From assembly GCA_023238725.1 (NCBI GenBank), contig CM041541.1:9758044-9822043 (forward strand): a DNA stretch of 64,000 bases, written 5' to 3'. Made by a program: the position numbers and the translations under genes. Positions 24,600 to 36,299 of this stretch are shown here, one piece after another. Within the stretch, counting starts at the first letter, position 1, and every line of letters starts with the position of its first letter. Under the pieces are notes generated by a model. The model was not told the DNA's origin. It did not search any database and worked only from the letters and a program-made list of their open reading frames with translations. The stretch is from Scortum barcoo (lineage: Eukaryota; Chordata; Actinopteri; Centrarchiformes; Terapontidae).

Positions 24600-25680
24600 A
24601 ATATCTGAAAAAGGAAAAGAAAAAAAAAAGAAAACATGCAAGCTCACTCTCGAGTTTTAACGCCAGCTTTGGTTAAATCAGCTAATTTTGTTGTTGTGCT
24701 CGGAAACTGAAGAACGTCGCTTTAGTTTGCGAGCAGAAAAGGAGCATCGTTTTAATTTGAGGATATAAATGGGATGCTTGGCAGACACTGAAGCAGCTCG
24801 TTTTTTTCCCACTATTGTTTCAGATAGTGTTTAAGGGTTTCATAATGCTTGAAAAATATTGTTGCTCTGTCTGTACCCATTTTTTGCGAAACGGCACTCA
24901 ATTACGACTGAAGCGAGGCTTAACGTGACCTCACACAAAAAAAGCCAGTTATTGAGCAGAAAACGAAGATAATCCCAAAATGAGTAACACAATTTTAAAC
25001 ACGATACATAATAGACCTATGGAGACTATGGAAAAGCCTCGCTGGACCCAAGAACCATCAGAAACCAAAGATCAACAGACCACTTTTAAAATGCAAGAGA
25101 TTGAAATTGGTACCAATAAATTTACACTTTACTTAGTGGTGTGTTGTTTAAGGTGCTGGTGAGACAATGAAACATGATCCAAGGCCAGATTATTGCGTTT
25201 AAAGAGTCACAACGCTGCAGCTTGTCAAACTGTAAAGTTATCCCGACGGCAACCATGTCATCTTCTCATCGCGACCATTGTGAGATCGACAGAGGAAATA
25301 CAGTTTTCAAGATACGAGGTGGTTCGCCAGTGATGTGAGCTCGCATTTACATTTGGCATTGCCTTTTAAAACAGCGAATATGATCATTTTCTGATCTGGA
25401 TATCTGGAAAACACTATTAGTCAGTGCCTTCCAACAATTCCTCAACCACTGAAGAAATGGTCGTAATTTAATGGTTAAGATTTTATTGCATGAAACAACT
25501 AAAACTACTCATGGTAGGAAAGGCTTGCGGTCATGGTTTAAAGAAATCATTAAAGAGACACTGCAGTGAAGTGTGATCTAGAGGCCAACAAGGCTTTTAT
25601 GAATAAAATACCAGTAAAGTACAACTGTAGTGATTAACACACGTATGATATTTGCACCGGACCTGTTTTTGTGTCGATCC
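24600..25680. other. AT-rich spacer, no gene seen
   Basis: Poly-A-containing, low-GC DNA. No frame or repeat family was recognised up to the inverted repeat at 25684. Confidence 0.45.
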
Positions 25681-25683
25681 TGG

Positions 25684-25732
25684 GCCACATTCCCCCACTC
25701 TGTTAAGCCTCGACAGAGCGGGAGAATGTGGC
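25684..25732 (-). other. Long-arm inverted repeat, possible small hairpin RNA
   Basis: A 20-nt left arm (25684-25703, starting gccacattc) pairs with a 20-nt right arm (25713-25732, ending gaatgtggc) around a 9-nt loop, taagcctcg. Only two positions mismatch. In a minus-strand transcript both become G-U wobbles, giving an uninterrupted 20-bp stem. Pairing does not extend outward, so the stem is shorter than a typical pre-miRNA. Alternatives are a DNA palindrome or a transposon-end remnant. No known microRNA seed is recognised. Confidence 0.45.
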
Positions 25733-25849
25733 AAAAACACACGTCTGTACCTACAGTACACACACACACCACACACACACTTTCTTAGGAGACCAAGCTG
25801 AGTCCAGTGACACTCACATCGTCTCTATCTGCCCAGAGCCTCATCAGGT

Positions 25850-26200
25850 CAATACTCTTTCATCTGAGGAGAAAACGGCAGACTGTGCCTTTAATTAAAG
25901 AAGTGGCTGGCCACTGAGTTGTCCATCAGAGGCATCAGAAGAGAGAGAGAGAGTGTGTGAGTGAGTGGGGGAGAGAGAGCAGCGACTTTCATCCTCTGGC
26001 TTCAAACGCTCTGCTGAAAATGGAGTTTTTAGCCACTCCGGCGCTAACGTAGCGGACGGCCCTCGGCGCGTGACGACTCGCACCTCAAGCGGCGTCAGCG
26101 GGGAGCCTGCTCAAAAGCACTGCACACACACACGCACGCACAATGAGACAAAGACAGTGAGTGCACAAAAACACACATTACAGGCGGGCAAACACACACA
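25850..26200. other. CpG-containing stretch with flanking microsatellites
   Basis: A GA/GT-rich patch (25938-25980) is followed by a complex, CpG-rich stretch (25980-26120) that could be regulatory. No specific motif cluster was seen. Confidence 0.3.
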
Positions 26201-26201
26201 C

Positions 26202-26221
26202 AGAGAGAGAGAGAGAGAGAG
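26202..26221. repeat. (GA)10 microsatellite
   Basis: A perfect AG/GA run. A (GT)10 run follows at 26373-26392. Confidence 0.9.
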
Positions 26222-26372
26222 GAGGAACTAAGTAGTCAGTATGGAAGCTCCAGGAGCATAATGACTGCTTCTGAGAGAGACAGACATGCAAAAGAGCAGA
26301 ACATTTTCTCTCTGAAAACCGGACGCTTTTATGTAACAGCTCTTTATAAAGCTATAAACTAAAGCAACAAAA

Positions 26373-26392
26373 TGTGTGTGTGTGTGTGTGTG
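26373..26392. repeat. (GT)10 microsatellite
   Basis: A perfect TG run followed by tgagtgagtgagg. Confidence 0.9.
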
Positions 26393-26559
26393 AGTGAGTG
26401 AGGATGCAGTTAACTTTGGAGAGCTCTGAGTCATCTTTCCACATTGACGGCGCAGCATTCGCATTACCTGTCTCTTAAAAGTATGATAGTATAATGCGCG
26501 CGGGCGTGTGTGAAACAGATATCCCGAGCACACCTACGTAAACTCTCATCTGCACTAAG

Positions 26560-27010
26560 GTGACAAATGAAATAGCGTCAGAGCAGGAGAGTTGAAGATA
26601 AATGGCACAACCCCGGCGTGGAGCAATTAAACCTCTTTCTATGCCCACATTATTCACTTCCTCCTCCTCCCCGCTCCTCCCTGCTCCTCTCTCCAGGGGG
26701 TCCCAGCCTCACTTTGTTTGTTTTAATTAATTTTCCGTATGCAAATGTGCCTTTCCTTCATAATTGCTGCATGAGCTCCTTGTCTCTGATTTGGAGAATT
26801 GAAGGGAGGAGGGGGGCGGGTGGTAAAGACGGGGAGAAAGTTTAGGGGGACTGTAGGGAGAGAGAGAGAGAGAGCACTGGTTATCGATTCCAGGGGAGCC
26901 TTCTTTGGAGAAGTCATCAGCTAGTAGCAGTAAGGTAATCAATCGTTCATGTACATCGCGCTACCTCCCCCTTCCTCCGTGTACTAGCAGCGTGAGAAGT
27001 GTTAATGTTA
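26560..27010. promoter_or_regulatory. Candidate conserved non-coding element
   Basis: A complex block with gagcaattaaacc near 26621, ttaattaa at 26723-26730 and a POU octamer atgcaaat at 26739-26746. It also has cataattgctgcatg near 26759 and, after a short GA run, atcagctagtagcag and ggtaatcaatcgttcatg (26917-26952). Octamer next to TAATTA is a recurrent arrangement in neural and early-embryonic enhancers. Conservation was not tested. Confidence 0.45.
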
Positions 27011-27019
27011 CCTCGCGAC

Positions 27020-27240
27020 ATCAATCACACACTGCGAGACGGGCGGGGAGGTGGTAGGAAGCAGAGACGAGCGCGAGAGGAAGGAGGGAAGCGGAGGCAG
27101 AGGGAGAGAAAACACAGGCGAAACAAGGGGAGAGAGGAAGGTAAGAAAGAAATATGTCAGAGGAGCGCAAAGGAGAAGGGAAGTGGCAGGTGGGAAAATG
27201 AGAAAAAAAAATCTTTGGGAGATGATGATGATTACTTTCA
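27020..27240. repeat. Polypurine tract
   Basis: More than 200 bp that are almost entirely A/G on the + strand. It produces Arg/Glu/Lys-rich frames on + and Ser/Pro/Leu-rich frames on -. No gene. Confidence 0.7.
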
Positions 27241-27299
27241 CTGAAAATTCCCTAAAACTAAAGGCTGTCGCCGTCAGAAAAAGCTCACTTCCACCTCCT

Positions 27300-28790
27300 C
27301 AGATCATCACTAAAGGGTAAGAAGTGGAAAGTGTAGGGAGTATCACACGACTGACAAGAAACTGACCTTTGACATAAACACTGAAGCGACAGACTGTATT
27401 TTTCTGTTGAGGTTAAATGTTTTTAACATCAACATGATCCATCGTATCAGTCCTGACCTTCTCTATGATTGGTTAGCGTGAGAATCTACAAACACATTTC
27501 CACCTGGCACGAACATGCGATCTGCGTCTGGGTGTTTTATCCGAATGTTTTTTTTTTTTTTTTGTTTTTTTTTGCAAAGCGAAAAAATGCATCCTGTGCA
27601 CTCAACTCAACCTGCTGAAAGGTCACTAAACTCGTCCTCCTCCTCCTAATCCGATACACAACAAGTCCTCCAAGTGTGACACTATTGTTCAGTGTATAGC
27701 TTTAGGCACAAAAAACAACTTGGTTTCATTTTGACAAAGACGGCTGGGATAAAAATAAGTAATTTGACAAGGTTAGGAGACCTTTGTTGTCATGGTTACA
27801 TTAACATTAACATTAAGTAGTTGTAGTTTGTTGCAAAAGCTCAGACCGGGTGTACACATGGTCTAAATGTGTAAAACTTTCCTTTTGAAGGTGGTGTTTG
27901 TAGTCTGAGGTGATGTGTTTGTGGCAGAAATGTACCTACATTTAGCAGATTCTGCTTTAATATCTTTTACAAACAAAAGTCTGAAAGGTTTGTTGCACTT
28001 TCCTATTTTGAGGATGGACCTAAAGGAGTTCTTCAAAACGTCTCAGGAGAGCCAAAAGAAATGGAAAAACGCAGCTGGAATTTTGGAAAATGCACTTTTT
28101 TGATGAAACAAAGACGAGCGCTAACAATGCCACCAATCATCTTGACTGTGGCCTCATCCATTCAGGATAATTATCTGAAGGTATAACAGTTAATTAGACA
28201 ATGATATATCGATGTTTGAGTATGCTACACATGCTACCTTCAGTAAACACAACACAGAAAAATAAATGCTAATCCTTATTCGCACATTGCCTCATTGACA
28301 AAAAAAAAAAACTGAACACGAACTTAAAAATACGACTGTCTCACGTTTTTGCGTGAAATGTGAAAGAAAGATGGGCGCGGAGAGTGACAGAAAGTACAGC
28401 AAGTAAGAAAAACAAATCAAAAAATAAATTTATGAAACTGTATAATTTTTTTTTTCTGCATAAATAAATCAGTCCATTTTTGCAACCCTAAAGTATTTGA
28501 ATAGATGTTTTGGGGCAGGTGTGTGTGTTTGTGTCTGTTGGGACGGGGAGACTGATGCTGCAGAGTCTTAATGAGGTATCTTATAAAGAAAAAAAAAACA
28601 GAAAAAGGATGGAGACAAATATTGAGAGGGAGACATGAAGATTTGGGGGTGGGGGGGGGTGACGGGAGGCAGAGGCAGAGTGTACAGTGAGTTGACTGTG
28701 TGCTCAAAGACAAGAGAACAAACCCCTCAAAGTCATTCGGCTAATCCATCTCGACAACACTGAAGCCTCATCATATCGACCCCTCCCTCA
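27300..28790. other. Spacer, no gene seen
   Basis: AT-rich sequence with poly-T (27547-27580), poly-A (about 28299) and a G run at 28644-28662. No coding or repeat family was recognised. Confidence 0.45.
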
Positions 28791-28799
28791 GCTGTACAC

Positions 28800-29500
28800 A
28801 CAAACACACACATATACACACATTTCACTCCTTTCCTGACAGCGCCCCCCACCACCACCACCACAAGCTCCCCTCCGACGTTTAAAGGAGAGAGAAGCGA
28901 TGAAACGAACGGGAGGTGGAGGAAGGAGGAGGAAGGTCAGGAGGGATAAAGGAGTGAGGAGGGGAAGGAAAGAACAGCTGAGGTTCACCCCTGTGGGCGA
29001 TGCAGCGGCGTGGACGGTGGGTGCCTGAATGCCTCACCCCTCCCCACCCCCACCACCCCCACCTGACTACTACAATAACTAGTAACCTCCTACAACTGAT
29101 GGCTTCACTAACTGACCACCCACATCTCGCCTTTTCCGGCCCAACGCACCTCAGAGAGAAGAAAAATGGGGAATCCTCTCTTTCTTAAAAAAAAGTAAAA
29201 AGGGGGGGTCCTTACATGAAAACTTTTTTAACTTAAATTAAAAGATGACACTTACTTAAGGTGCTCGGTGAGATTCGTGACCCAGCGGGAGGAGGTGAAG
29301 GCGATTTCGAGCTACAACGTGCAGCTTTTTTTTTGCCCAGAGCTAGTGAGGTGTGTTTTTTTTTTTACCGGGCTTACCGTCCCTCCTTGTTCCCTCTCAT
29401 TTGGTCGAGTTCCCGCACCAGCGCTTGTCACTCAGCCTGATGAGCTGTCAACCTTGAGTCAGTGTCCGGCCTGAGGGTGAGAGCGACGGACGAATGCAGC
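28800..29500. other. Low-complexity purine/pyrimidine stretch, no gene seen
   Basis: CA and CCA repeats at 28798-28865, a purine-rich run (28880-28980), a C-rich stretch (29035-29065) and poly-T patches. It is not supported as coding on either strand. Confidence 0.45.
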
Positions 29501-30780
29501 CAAACTGCATTTTAAACGTAAACAAAAATATGTCTGAGCTCACATTTCATTCAGTTGGGTCCTCCGTGCTGCATTTGGAATACTTGTACTAATGTTTTTA
29601 ACCATTTACTTCAAAGTAATGATGACTGTTTTATAAGTATCTATCACTATCACAGCTTTGCATGAAGCAGATGCTTTCCATACATATTATCATAATATAA
29701 AAATAAAATTGCAAGTCAAAGGTAAAAAAAGACGCCAAAATAAAAGCTCACAGATAGGCAATAAAGCTGCATTTTGGAACTTTAAAGCAAGACTATGTAA
29801 ATTGTGAAAGAAGAGTCAAGACATTCTTCCTGAAATGAATGAAATCGTTGAAATCGTAAGCAATAAAGCAGACTCATTCTCACTTCATTACACGCACAAG
29901 TTTTGCTGCTACAACCTCTTATGGTGACTTCTGTTAGCTAATATTTGGTAACTTCATCTGTGTATTGTTGCTGTTTGCTTGCTGACAAGTGTGACAAGGG
30001 TGATAACATATTAGAATCTAATCAGCACTGATAAAACTTGATCTGGAATTATATTAAAGTAGTACACATCTGGGTTTCAAATACCTGCTTGATCGATGAT
30101 GTTTTCCATTGCTTTGATATCTGCATATGAAGAATGAAAGACCAAGCAGGACCGTTGATGCTTCAATTCTAGGGAGACAAGAGGTGGAAAGTTACAAATG
30201 GGAGGTTTAACCTGATTTCAATGCAACAATTAAATGGTATTTTCTATGAATGCATGTATCTTACATTTTAATAAGCAACCTTTGCTTCAAAGAACAGTGT
30301 TAGTAGGATAGTGTAGGATTTTCACCCAGCCAATAATCTAAACCTTAATATTATATCATGCATATTTATATTTATTGATCCACGTGACCTCTGCACTTCA
30401 AACGCAAGACACAGCATAAATACTACGTACATATAAATGTTATAATAAGCAGGTTAAAAAGCATTGCTTCCTAAAAAAGCTCAGGAAAACGTAATTATTA
30501 GTGTAATTTGTTGTCCTTTAACCTCAGAAGAGAGTAAAGTCTATTAAAGGTGATGCACATATATATTTCAGTCGTCATCACACAATAAGATTAAGATGGC
30601 AGTCTTGGTAAGAAAAGATGTGCTTCCAAATTTTGATCAGGCTAAAGCTTTATATTTTTTTTCCAAATCCTTGCTTGGCTTCTCGTATTTGTGATATTTT
30701 CTTAATTCCTGCTAAATGTAGCCTATTATATATTTTTGAGGAGAAATGCAGAAAATGAGCAGTCACAGATTTAATGAACA
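29500..30780. other. AT-rich spacer, no gene seen
   Basis: About 1.3 kb of very low GC content with no open frame reaching 60 codons and no recognised repeat. Confidence 0.5.
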
Positions 30781-31090
30781 GGTTTACACATTATTAATGG
30801 TTGTTGATCATAATCGCCATGGCGACCGCAAAGCAGCAGGCCATCGCAACATTCAGCCAAGCAATTTTTCTGTCACCCCCCCCCCAGGCGGCAGCGTGCC
30901 TCCTAAGAGCTTAAGCAAACGGTGAAGCGCCGCCAGAAAAGTGAATTTTTCGTGTCCGACAGTGGATTGGCTGCCCGTGGAGAGGGGGATTGTGGGAAGG
31001 CAGGGCGCCGAGGCTCTGATGTTGTGTGGCCATTGGCATCGTTCAGATGCTCTGCCCCCAGAACCGATGGCATTACTAAAGATTACCATA
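30780..31090. promoter_or_regulatory. Candidate conserved non-coding element
   Basis: Abrupt return to complex, CpG-containing sequence after AT-rich DNA. It starts ttattaatggttgttgatcat and holds a perfect 12-bp palindrome tcgccatggcga (30814-30825) that resembles YY1 and RFX half-sites. A long non-repetitive stretch follows to a GT run at 31108-31136. Frames across it show no domain. Confidence 0.4.
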
Positions 31091-31399
31091 GCGCCATGCT
31101 TGGCAGCAGTGTGTGTGTGTATGTGTGTGTGTTATTGTGTGTTTCTTCCATGTTGAGGGTGTTTATGCGTCTGTGTCCTTGTTCGTGCATGTGCAATCAT
31201 TTATACGGCTGGACGTACATGTAAATGGACCTGTGTGTGTGTGTGTGTGAAATTTCAAGCCTGTATATGTGTGTGTGTGTGTCCCCTCTGGACAGCTGGC
31301 GTGCCAAAGCCTGTTGAGCTGTTTGTCACACTTCTCTCACTCAGGAGAGCTCAAACGGCGTGTAGAGGCCTTTCACGGCTGACATGCTGGAGACTGCAC

Positions 31400-32330
31400 T
31401 GACACACACACACAGACACACACACACAGACAGATACACTTTCATACTTTTTTTTTAATTTTAAGCAGCGATTCTCACACTGGAAAATAAGCAGGGTATT
31501 TTGCGTCTGACTCTTTCAGGTCTCATAATTCTGATGATCCAGAAATCAAAGTTTAGTCTGTAGCAGACGACGAGGCAAAGTTGTAAACAAACCTCCGGTT
31601 TAGCCAGATTTTTCTACACTACTCAGTTGGAGGTGAAACCAAAAGTGAACAAAGTCTGTGCTGCTTCTAATATCTTTTAGAGTCAAGTCTGAAGTCACTG
31701 AAGGCAAATCCAAGTGAAATTATAGTTATTTTTAAATGCCGACCATTAAAAACAACAGAGCATTTGAACATTTTCCCTTCAAAGTTGTGTTAATAGTCTG
31801 ATTTTGGAAGTGAGACTTTTTTAATGCACAGGAAAGAAATGATCAACACGTGCCTTGTTAGCTCTGCCTGATGCTGTCTTAGTTGTTTATTTATGTGTTA
31901 TTGATGCTTTTTACATATTTACTGTTTTTACCAGGTCACGACTTAAAACTTAAGTTTTTTTACCTCTAATTCTCAAAGCAAGTCATGTTTTTAAGGAGTA
32001 AAAGTATTTTTGTGACTGAAGTCTAAAGTCTACTCAAATAATGAAAATGCTTTACTGTACAGTGCAATCTTAGGCACAATATGTCCTGGAAATCAGTCTG
32101 CAAAATCCAATGGAAACTTACAACTTAGATATTGGGTAATAACTTTAATGACGGCGTCTGTTTTTAACAAATATGTTTGTAAGAAATCTGATAATCTGAC
32201 TGCTTGTGTACAATCCTCTAACAATGCTGCAGCAATGAATAAGAATATTATTAAAACAAGCAGAAGTTATGACCAAAAATAATAATGATAAGTTGTTAAA
32301 AGTACAGATTGTTCCTTTAGTTGTCTTTCT
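31400..32330. other. AT-rich spacer, no gene seen
   Basis: CA patches at 31401-31432 and a poly-T run, then low-GC DNA. No gene or recognised repeat. Confidence 0.5.
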
Positions 32331-32406
32331 TACCAAGCTGGGTGTTGGATTCTCTCCGTGCTCTCCACTATTTCCTGTTCACAAAGCAGCGCGTGAGCTC
32401 CATCCC

Positions 32407-32469
32407 TAAAATGTGACATACAGTGTACTGTACTTGTGGAAGCAAACACTGTAGGAGTCTGACATTTTA
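32407..32469. other. Bulged 63-nt hairpin, pre-miRNA-like geometry
   Basis: Outer arms taaaatgt (32407-32414) and acatttta (32462-32469) pair perfectly. A gac/gtc triplet pairs next (32415-32417 with 32457-32459, 2-nt bulge). Inner arms tacagtgt (32419-32426) and acactgta (32446-32453) pair perfectly around a 19-nt loop. That is 19 base pairs with bulges. No known microRNA sequence is recognised, and short AT-rich arms make chance pairing plausible. Confidence 0.25.
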
Positions 32470-32891
32470 CTGAAATCCCGCCGCAGCGTTCAGAAAACTG
32501 ACACACTGCTCTCTTTCCAGATGTCAGAATATATGAGAAGCAGTCTGGCAAGTGGTAGTTTAGCACGTCTGCTCAGCTGTAGTCGGGGTTGTAATGGAGA
32601 GAACACCCACGAAAACTCAATGTGAGGGGATACAGCTCACATTTAGGCTGAAATAATATTAAAATAACATCCTAAAATGGTGTAATTGGATAGTATATAT
32701 GTGTGTGCGTATGTACGGTGCAGAAATGTGCTTAACTGAACATGCAGAGTGTGTCTCCGTGTTTGTATATGCAGTTTTTGTCTGAATACATTTCTGCATG
32801 GACAATTCTCCAAGTATTAATTTGGAACTGCTAATCCTTTTACATTCCCCTCCTACTCCCTGACGCTGAAAGGCTCTCTGGCTGTGGATGG

Positions 32892-32897
<6 letters not shown>

Positions 32898-32940
<43 letters not shown>
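32898..32940. repeat. (CA)21 microsatellite
   Basis: The longest perfect dinucleotide run in the window, 43 bp. It is probably polymorphic. Confidence 0.95.
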
Positions 32941-32942
<2 letters not shown>

Positions 32943-32949
32943 ATCACCT

Positions 32950-33900
32950 ACAGCTTTATTTACTTACAGTTTTTACTGTACGACAGGCTTGTGGTTTGAG
33001 TGGCCGTACATGCAAGGTATTGAATTGATTTGTCATCTGTTTTATGGCTCCTTTTGAGTGGAATAATTTGCAGATCCACATCAAAACTGGCCTCTTTACT
33101 TATTTGAATGATGATGATGAAGTTTTCTCTTACTTATATTACGCATCAGTACCATGACAGTGATTTTACTATTCCTTTTGATGACTGCTTGTCATGTCTT
33201 TTTTAAATTGTTGATGAAAGACTTGTGCTACTAACTTAATGAATTAAAGATGAACGAAGAAGAAAACAGATGAAGGAGAAGATCAAATGCACAAGGAGGG
33301 ATGGATGACGAGATGTTTCGAAAGGTAAAATTGTAGAAAAAATGGAAAAGGGGTGGGATTAAACAGCGAGGAGGAGAGAAGATGGAGGAAAATAGCAAAG
33401 AGACGGACAAAAAGGTGTAGTTCTGTGGAGTGGGAGGAACTATTTCAGCCCCCCCTGGTTACGGATGTAAGTGAGTCCCATTCAGTCTCTCCACTGACAA
33501 TTTCAGGTGAGTCATGGTTGGAGCACCTCTACAGATGGATGTGCACAAAACAAATCAGTACAAACAATGAAAGAACGTTTCTGCTTATCTGATAAAAGGT
33601 ACAATGGGTAAGATGTTAACTGCGACTCCCAAGGTGCATTGCAGGGAGAAATATTCAGTCCCCAAGCTAAATATTACACTGTTGAGATAACTGATAATAC
33701 AATTTTAAACTCATTTCCTTTGGGTCTTTTGGATTAATTTGCACTAATTTGAGTCTCTGGCTGGCTTCTTCTCCCTAGCAGGGGCAGCTGAGGCTCATGG
33801 GTATTGTAGTATGCCAAACTAACAGATAAGATGTCTCAGAAACAAAGTTGATATAATTAAAACCGGTGGCCTCTTTAATTTGTTTGTATGTTTCAACACA
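32950..33900. other. Spacer, no gene seen
   Basis: Mixed sequence. A patch at 33780-33870 contains catgggtattgtagt (33796-33810), resembling a ZNF143-type site, and ataattaaaaccggtgg. No gene is supported. Confidence 0.4.
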
Positions 33901-33904
33901 GGTT

Positions 33905-34320
33905 TGTCAAAAGAAAATTAGACGTGGTGAGAAAATGGAAGAGGTAAGAAAGGAAAAGATATGAAAAATAAAAGGAAATAAGAGGAAATAAAAGGAGGTG
34001 CAGAGAAAAGAGGAGAAGCGATGAAAATGGTGAGGAATGATGGGAAGACTGAGGACAGATAGAGACGGATGGAAGGAAACAACGGAAGGATAAAAAAGTT
34101 GCTTTTTCATAGAAGTGATGGAGAAGAAATGACAGAAAAATGCAAGGAAAGGAAAAGAAAATTGATCAGAACCGGAGGAGAAGAAAGTGTAAAGGGTGGA
34201 AGGACACCGAAGGTAGCTGAAAGGAAAGGAAGGATGAGGGTGAGAGAGGGAGAGATGGAGAGGAAGAAGGGAGAGAGTGAAAGAGAGAGGATGTCCTCAC
34301 TTTGCCTTCACATCCATAAG
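33905..34320. repeat. Long polypurine tract
   Basis: Roughly 400 bp strongly enriched in A/G on the + strand. It produces the Lys/Arg/Glu-rich start of a 276-codon open frame (34069-34899). That frame then runs through CA and CT microsatellites and shows no domain, so I treat it as a composition artefact. Confidence 0.6.
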
Positions 34321-34450
34321 CTCCAGAGCAGTAAATTTCTTGCCATTTCATGGCCGTCAGCCGCGGCCAGTAAAACGCTGCCGCCGCCGCCGAGAAGAAA
34401 GACCCCGGGGGGCCGAGGTGAGCCTGAAGGACGAGCTGTCCCTCACACAC
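34310..34450. promoter_or_regulatory. Candidate conserved non-coding element
   Basis: Complex sequence between low-complexity tracts: ctccagagcagtaaatttc, then gccatttcatggcc and a (CCG)n-like ccgccgccgccg run (34380-34391). A donor-like ccgag|gtgagc occurs at about 34420, but no acceptor with a convincing frame pairs with it. Confidence 0.3.
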
Positions 34451-34680
34451 ACTCTCGCGCAGACACACACACACTTGCTCTTTTTCTCACCAAGGCACAA
34501 TTTCTCTCCTTTCGCTCTCTCTTTTTTTGTCATTCGCACACACTCTTTCTCTCCCCCTCTCTCTCTCTCTCTCACACACACATATCCTTCCTCTTCTCGT
34601 CTCACACCCAATTTCTCTTGTCAATTTTTCTCTTTTGCTCTTTTACTTTACACACACACACACACACACACACTCACATG
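34450..34680. repeat. Cluster of CA and CT simple repeats
   Basis: CA runs at about 34444-34472 and 34650-34675, with CT-rich runs between (34552-34572). Readings here are Thr/His- and Ser/Leu-rich. Confidence 0.85.
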
Positions 34681-34850
34681 CCATGCTTCCCTGATGAGGG
34701 AGACCCCCTGGTGTCCCTGAGTCCGGAGGCGCCTACATATCCCAGGGAGCCTTGCTATGGGACTACGAGGGTCGCGGCCTCGGAGCCCAAAGTCCCATCC
34801 TTCATTTCCTCTCATTTCAGAGAGAGAGGACGAGCTAGAAATTCCCTGGG
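34680..34850. promoter_or_regulatory. Candidate conserved non-coding element
   Basis: A complex stretch (cctgatgagggag, then ggcgcctacatatcccag) ends at a poly-A run at 34853-34865. Enhancer function is inferred only from its contrast with the flanking simple repeats. Confidence 0.3.
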
Positions 34851-34959
34851 AAAAAAAAAAAAAAAGAATCAGCGGATCACACAAATCAAGGGCAACTGAG
34901 TTAAGATGAGAATGTGTGTGTGTGTGTCCACTTTGCAGCGAGAGAAAGAGAGTGTGAGA

Positions 34960-35160
34960 GATAAAGCGCATTAAGGGTGTTTGGGAAGATGAGTGTATGA
35001 CCCATAAAGATATAAAGAGGCCGGCGGTGTGGGCTTTCCGCGGGCTTTATCCATTAAACTGAGTCCCACGGCTCAGAAGTGACAGATAATACACACTCGG
35101 ACTGGTTGTGACAATTCCTCCATCGGCCTTGACGGCCAGTCGGTCAGCGCACATGTAGTG
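34960..35160. promoter_or_regulatory. Candidate conserved non-coding element
   Basis: Contains gcgcattaagg, gacccataaagatataaag (CDX/HOX-like ATAAA), ggctttatccattaaac and cagaagtgacagataat (MEIS-like tgacag). The motif mix resembles trunk or neural-tube enhancers. Target unknown. Confidence 0.4.
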
Positions 35161-35254
35161 TTAAAACACTGGAGAGAGAAATGTAGAAAAGTGGGACAAA
35201 GAGGGACAAAGAATCTGATGATATTAGAAAAAAAAGGAGGTTTTCAGATTAAGC

Positions 35255-35430
35255 TGTTTACATGGATTATCTGCAGGATTATTCATATTTATGCCCATAA
35301 ACTGAGGAGCAGAGCCTTCATACTGCAGTGTTTAAACTAATTTTTCTCATCTGTGGGGCTTTGGGATTTCATTTTATGGCAAAACATCATGCATAAAGCT
35401 AATTTTACTTCCACGAGGTAAAGCGCTCAT
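35255..35430. promoter_or_regulatory. Candidate conserved non-coding element
   Basis: Carries tggattatctgcagg and ggattattcatatttatgcc (homeodomain GATTA and HOX-like TTTAT cores), tttatggcaaaacatcatgc and cataaagctaattttac. Non-repetitive and without coding potential. Possibly part of the same regulatory unit as 34960-35160. Confidence 0.4.
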
Positions 35431-35999
35431 GCAGCTGATGAAACAATGGAGGAAGTACAGCGATGCGTCTCTCCTGCAGGGAAGCATCACTGGTATGTGT
35501 CGTCAAGCAGTTGGGTTGCCATATGTCAGACAAAATGCTGTGGAAGGTGATAAAAACCATGATAGTCCAAGCTGTAAAGAGGAAATACTGTTTCTATGGT
35601 CATCTATTATTCAGATTATAAATGGACTTAATGATTGACTATTTCAGCCAATGTAAAGGAAGACAGCGGCAGGCTGAATGGAGAAAAAATAAAACAGGAG
35701 GGTGTTGCAAACACAAACAAAAAAATAAAAAAGAAGGCTTCGATAAATATGAACAAAAAAAAAGTCTCTCTGCACGCTTGTCTTCCTCAGGCTGTCTTGA
35801 CATCCAATGAACCCAAAGCAGTGAATATTTCCACACACCTGTGCACATGCATGTACGATACGCGTGAGGAAGGAACAAACTGCACATCAGCCAGTGTTCT
35901 GGAAAACCAAATGGAGGTGACCCAGAGGGCGCTCAGATTTAAAAGACTGCTTTTTTTCGCAGCACGCGTTTTGACTTGTCAAACACAGGTGTAACTAAT

Positions 36000-36230
36000 A
36001 ACATTAATGGATGCATTGCATTGACGTAATTGCTGGACCGGAGTCATCATTAATGTTTACTAGTTCCACCTGTGCTTTCCCCGCTCTGAGGGGGAGGAAT
36101 CTGATTCATCTGAGATACACACACGACCACGCTCCGATGCTATCAAGGCTATCACGATTCAGGTTGGAGAGATTTATTCAGGAAGCAAAGCGGCATGTAA
36201 AAGAAGAAAACGTGGTGGTCGTCACTTGAT
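36000..36230. promoter_or_regulatory. Candidate conserved non-coding element
   Basis: Has two copies of cattaatg (about 36003 and 36048), gacgtaattgctgg and catcattaatgtttac, followed by a complex patch around gctatcaaggctatcacg. Homeodomain-type site density is high for the local composition. Confidence 0.35.
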
Positions 36231-36299
36231 TGTACTTTTATTTACTTATTCTTTTATTTTGAAATTTGTTTATGATGACATTTCAAAATAAATTGCACG

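Noticed and set aside
34069..34899. 276-codon open frame on +
   Set aside because: It runs through a polypurine tract, CT/CA microsatellites and a poly-A run. The residues are Lys/Arg/Glu-rich, then Ser/His/Thr-rich, with no domain.
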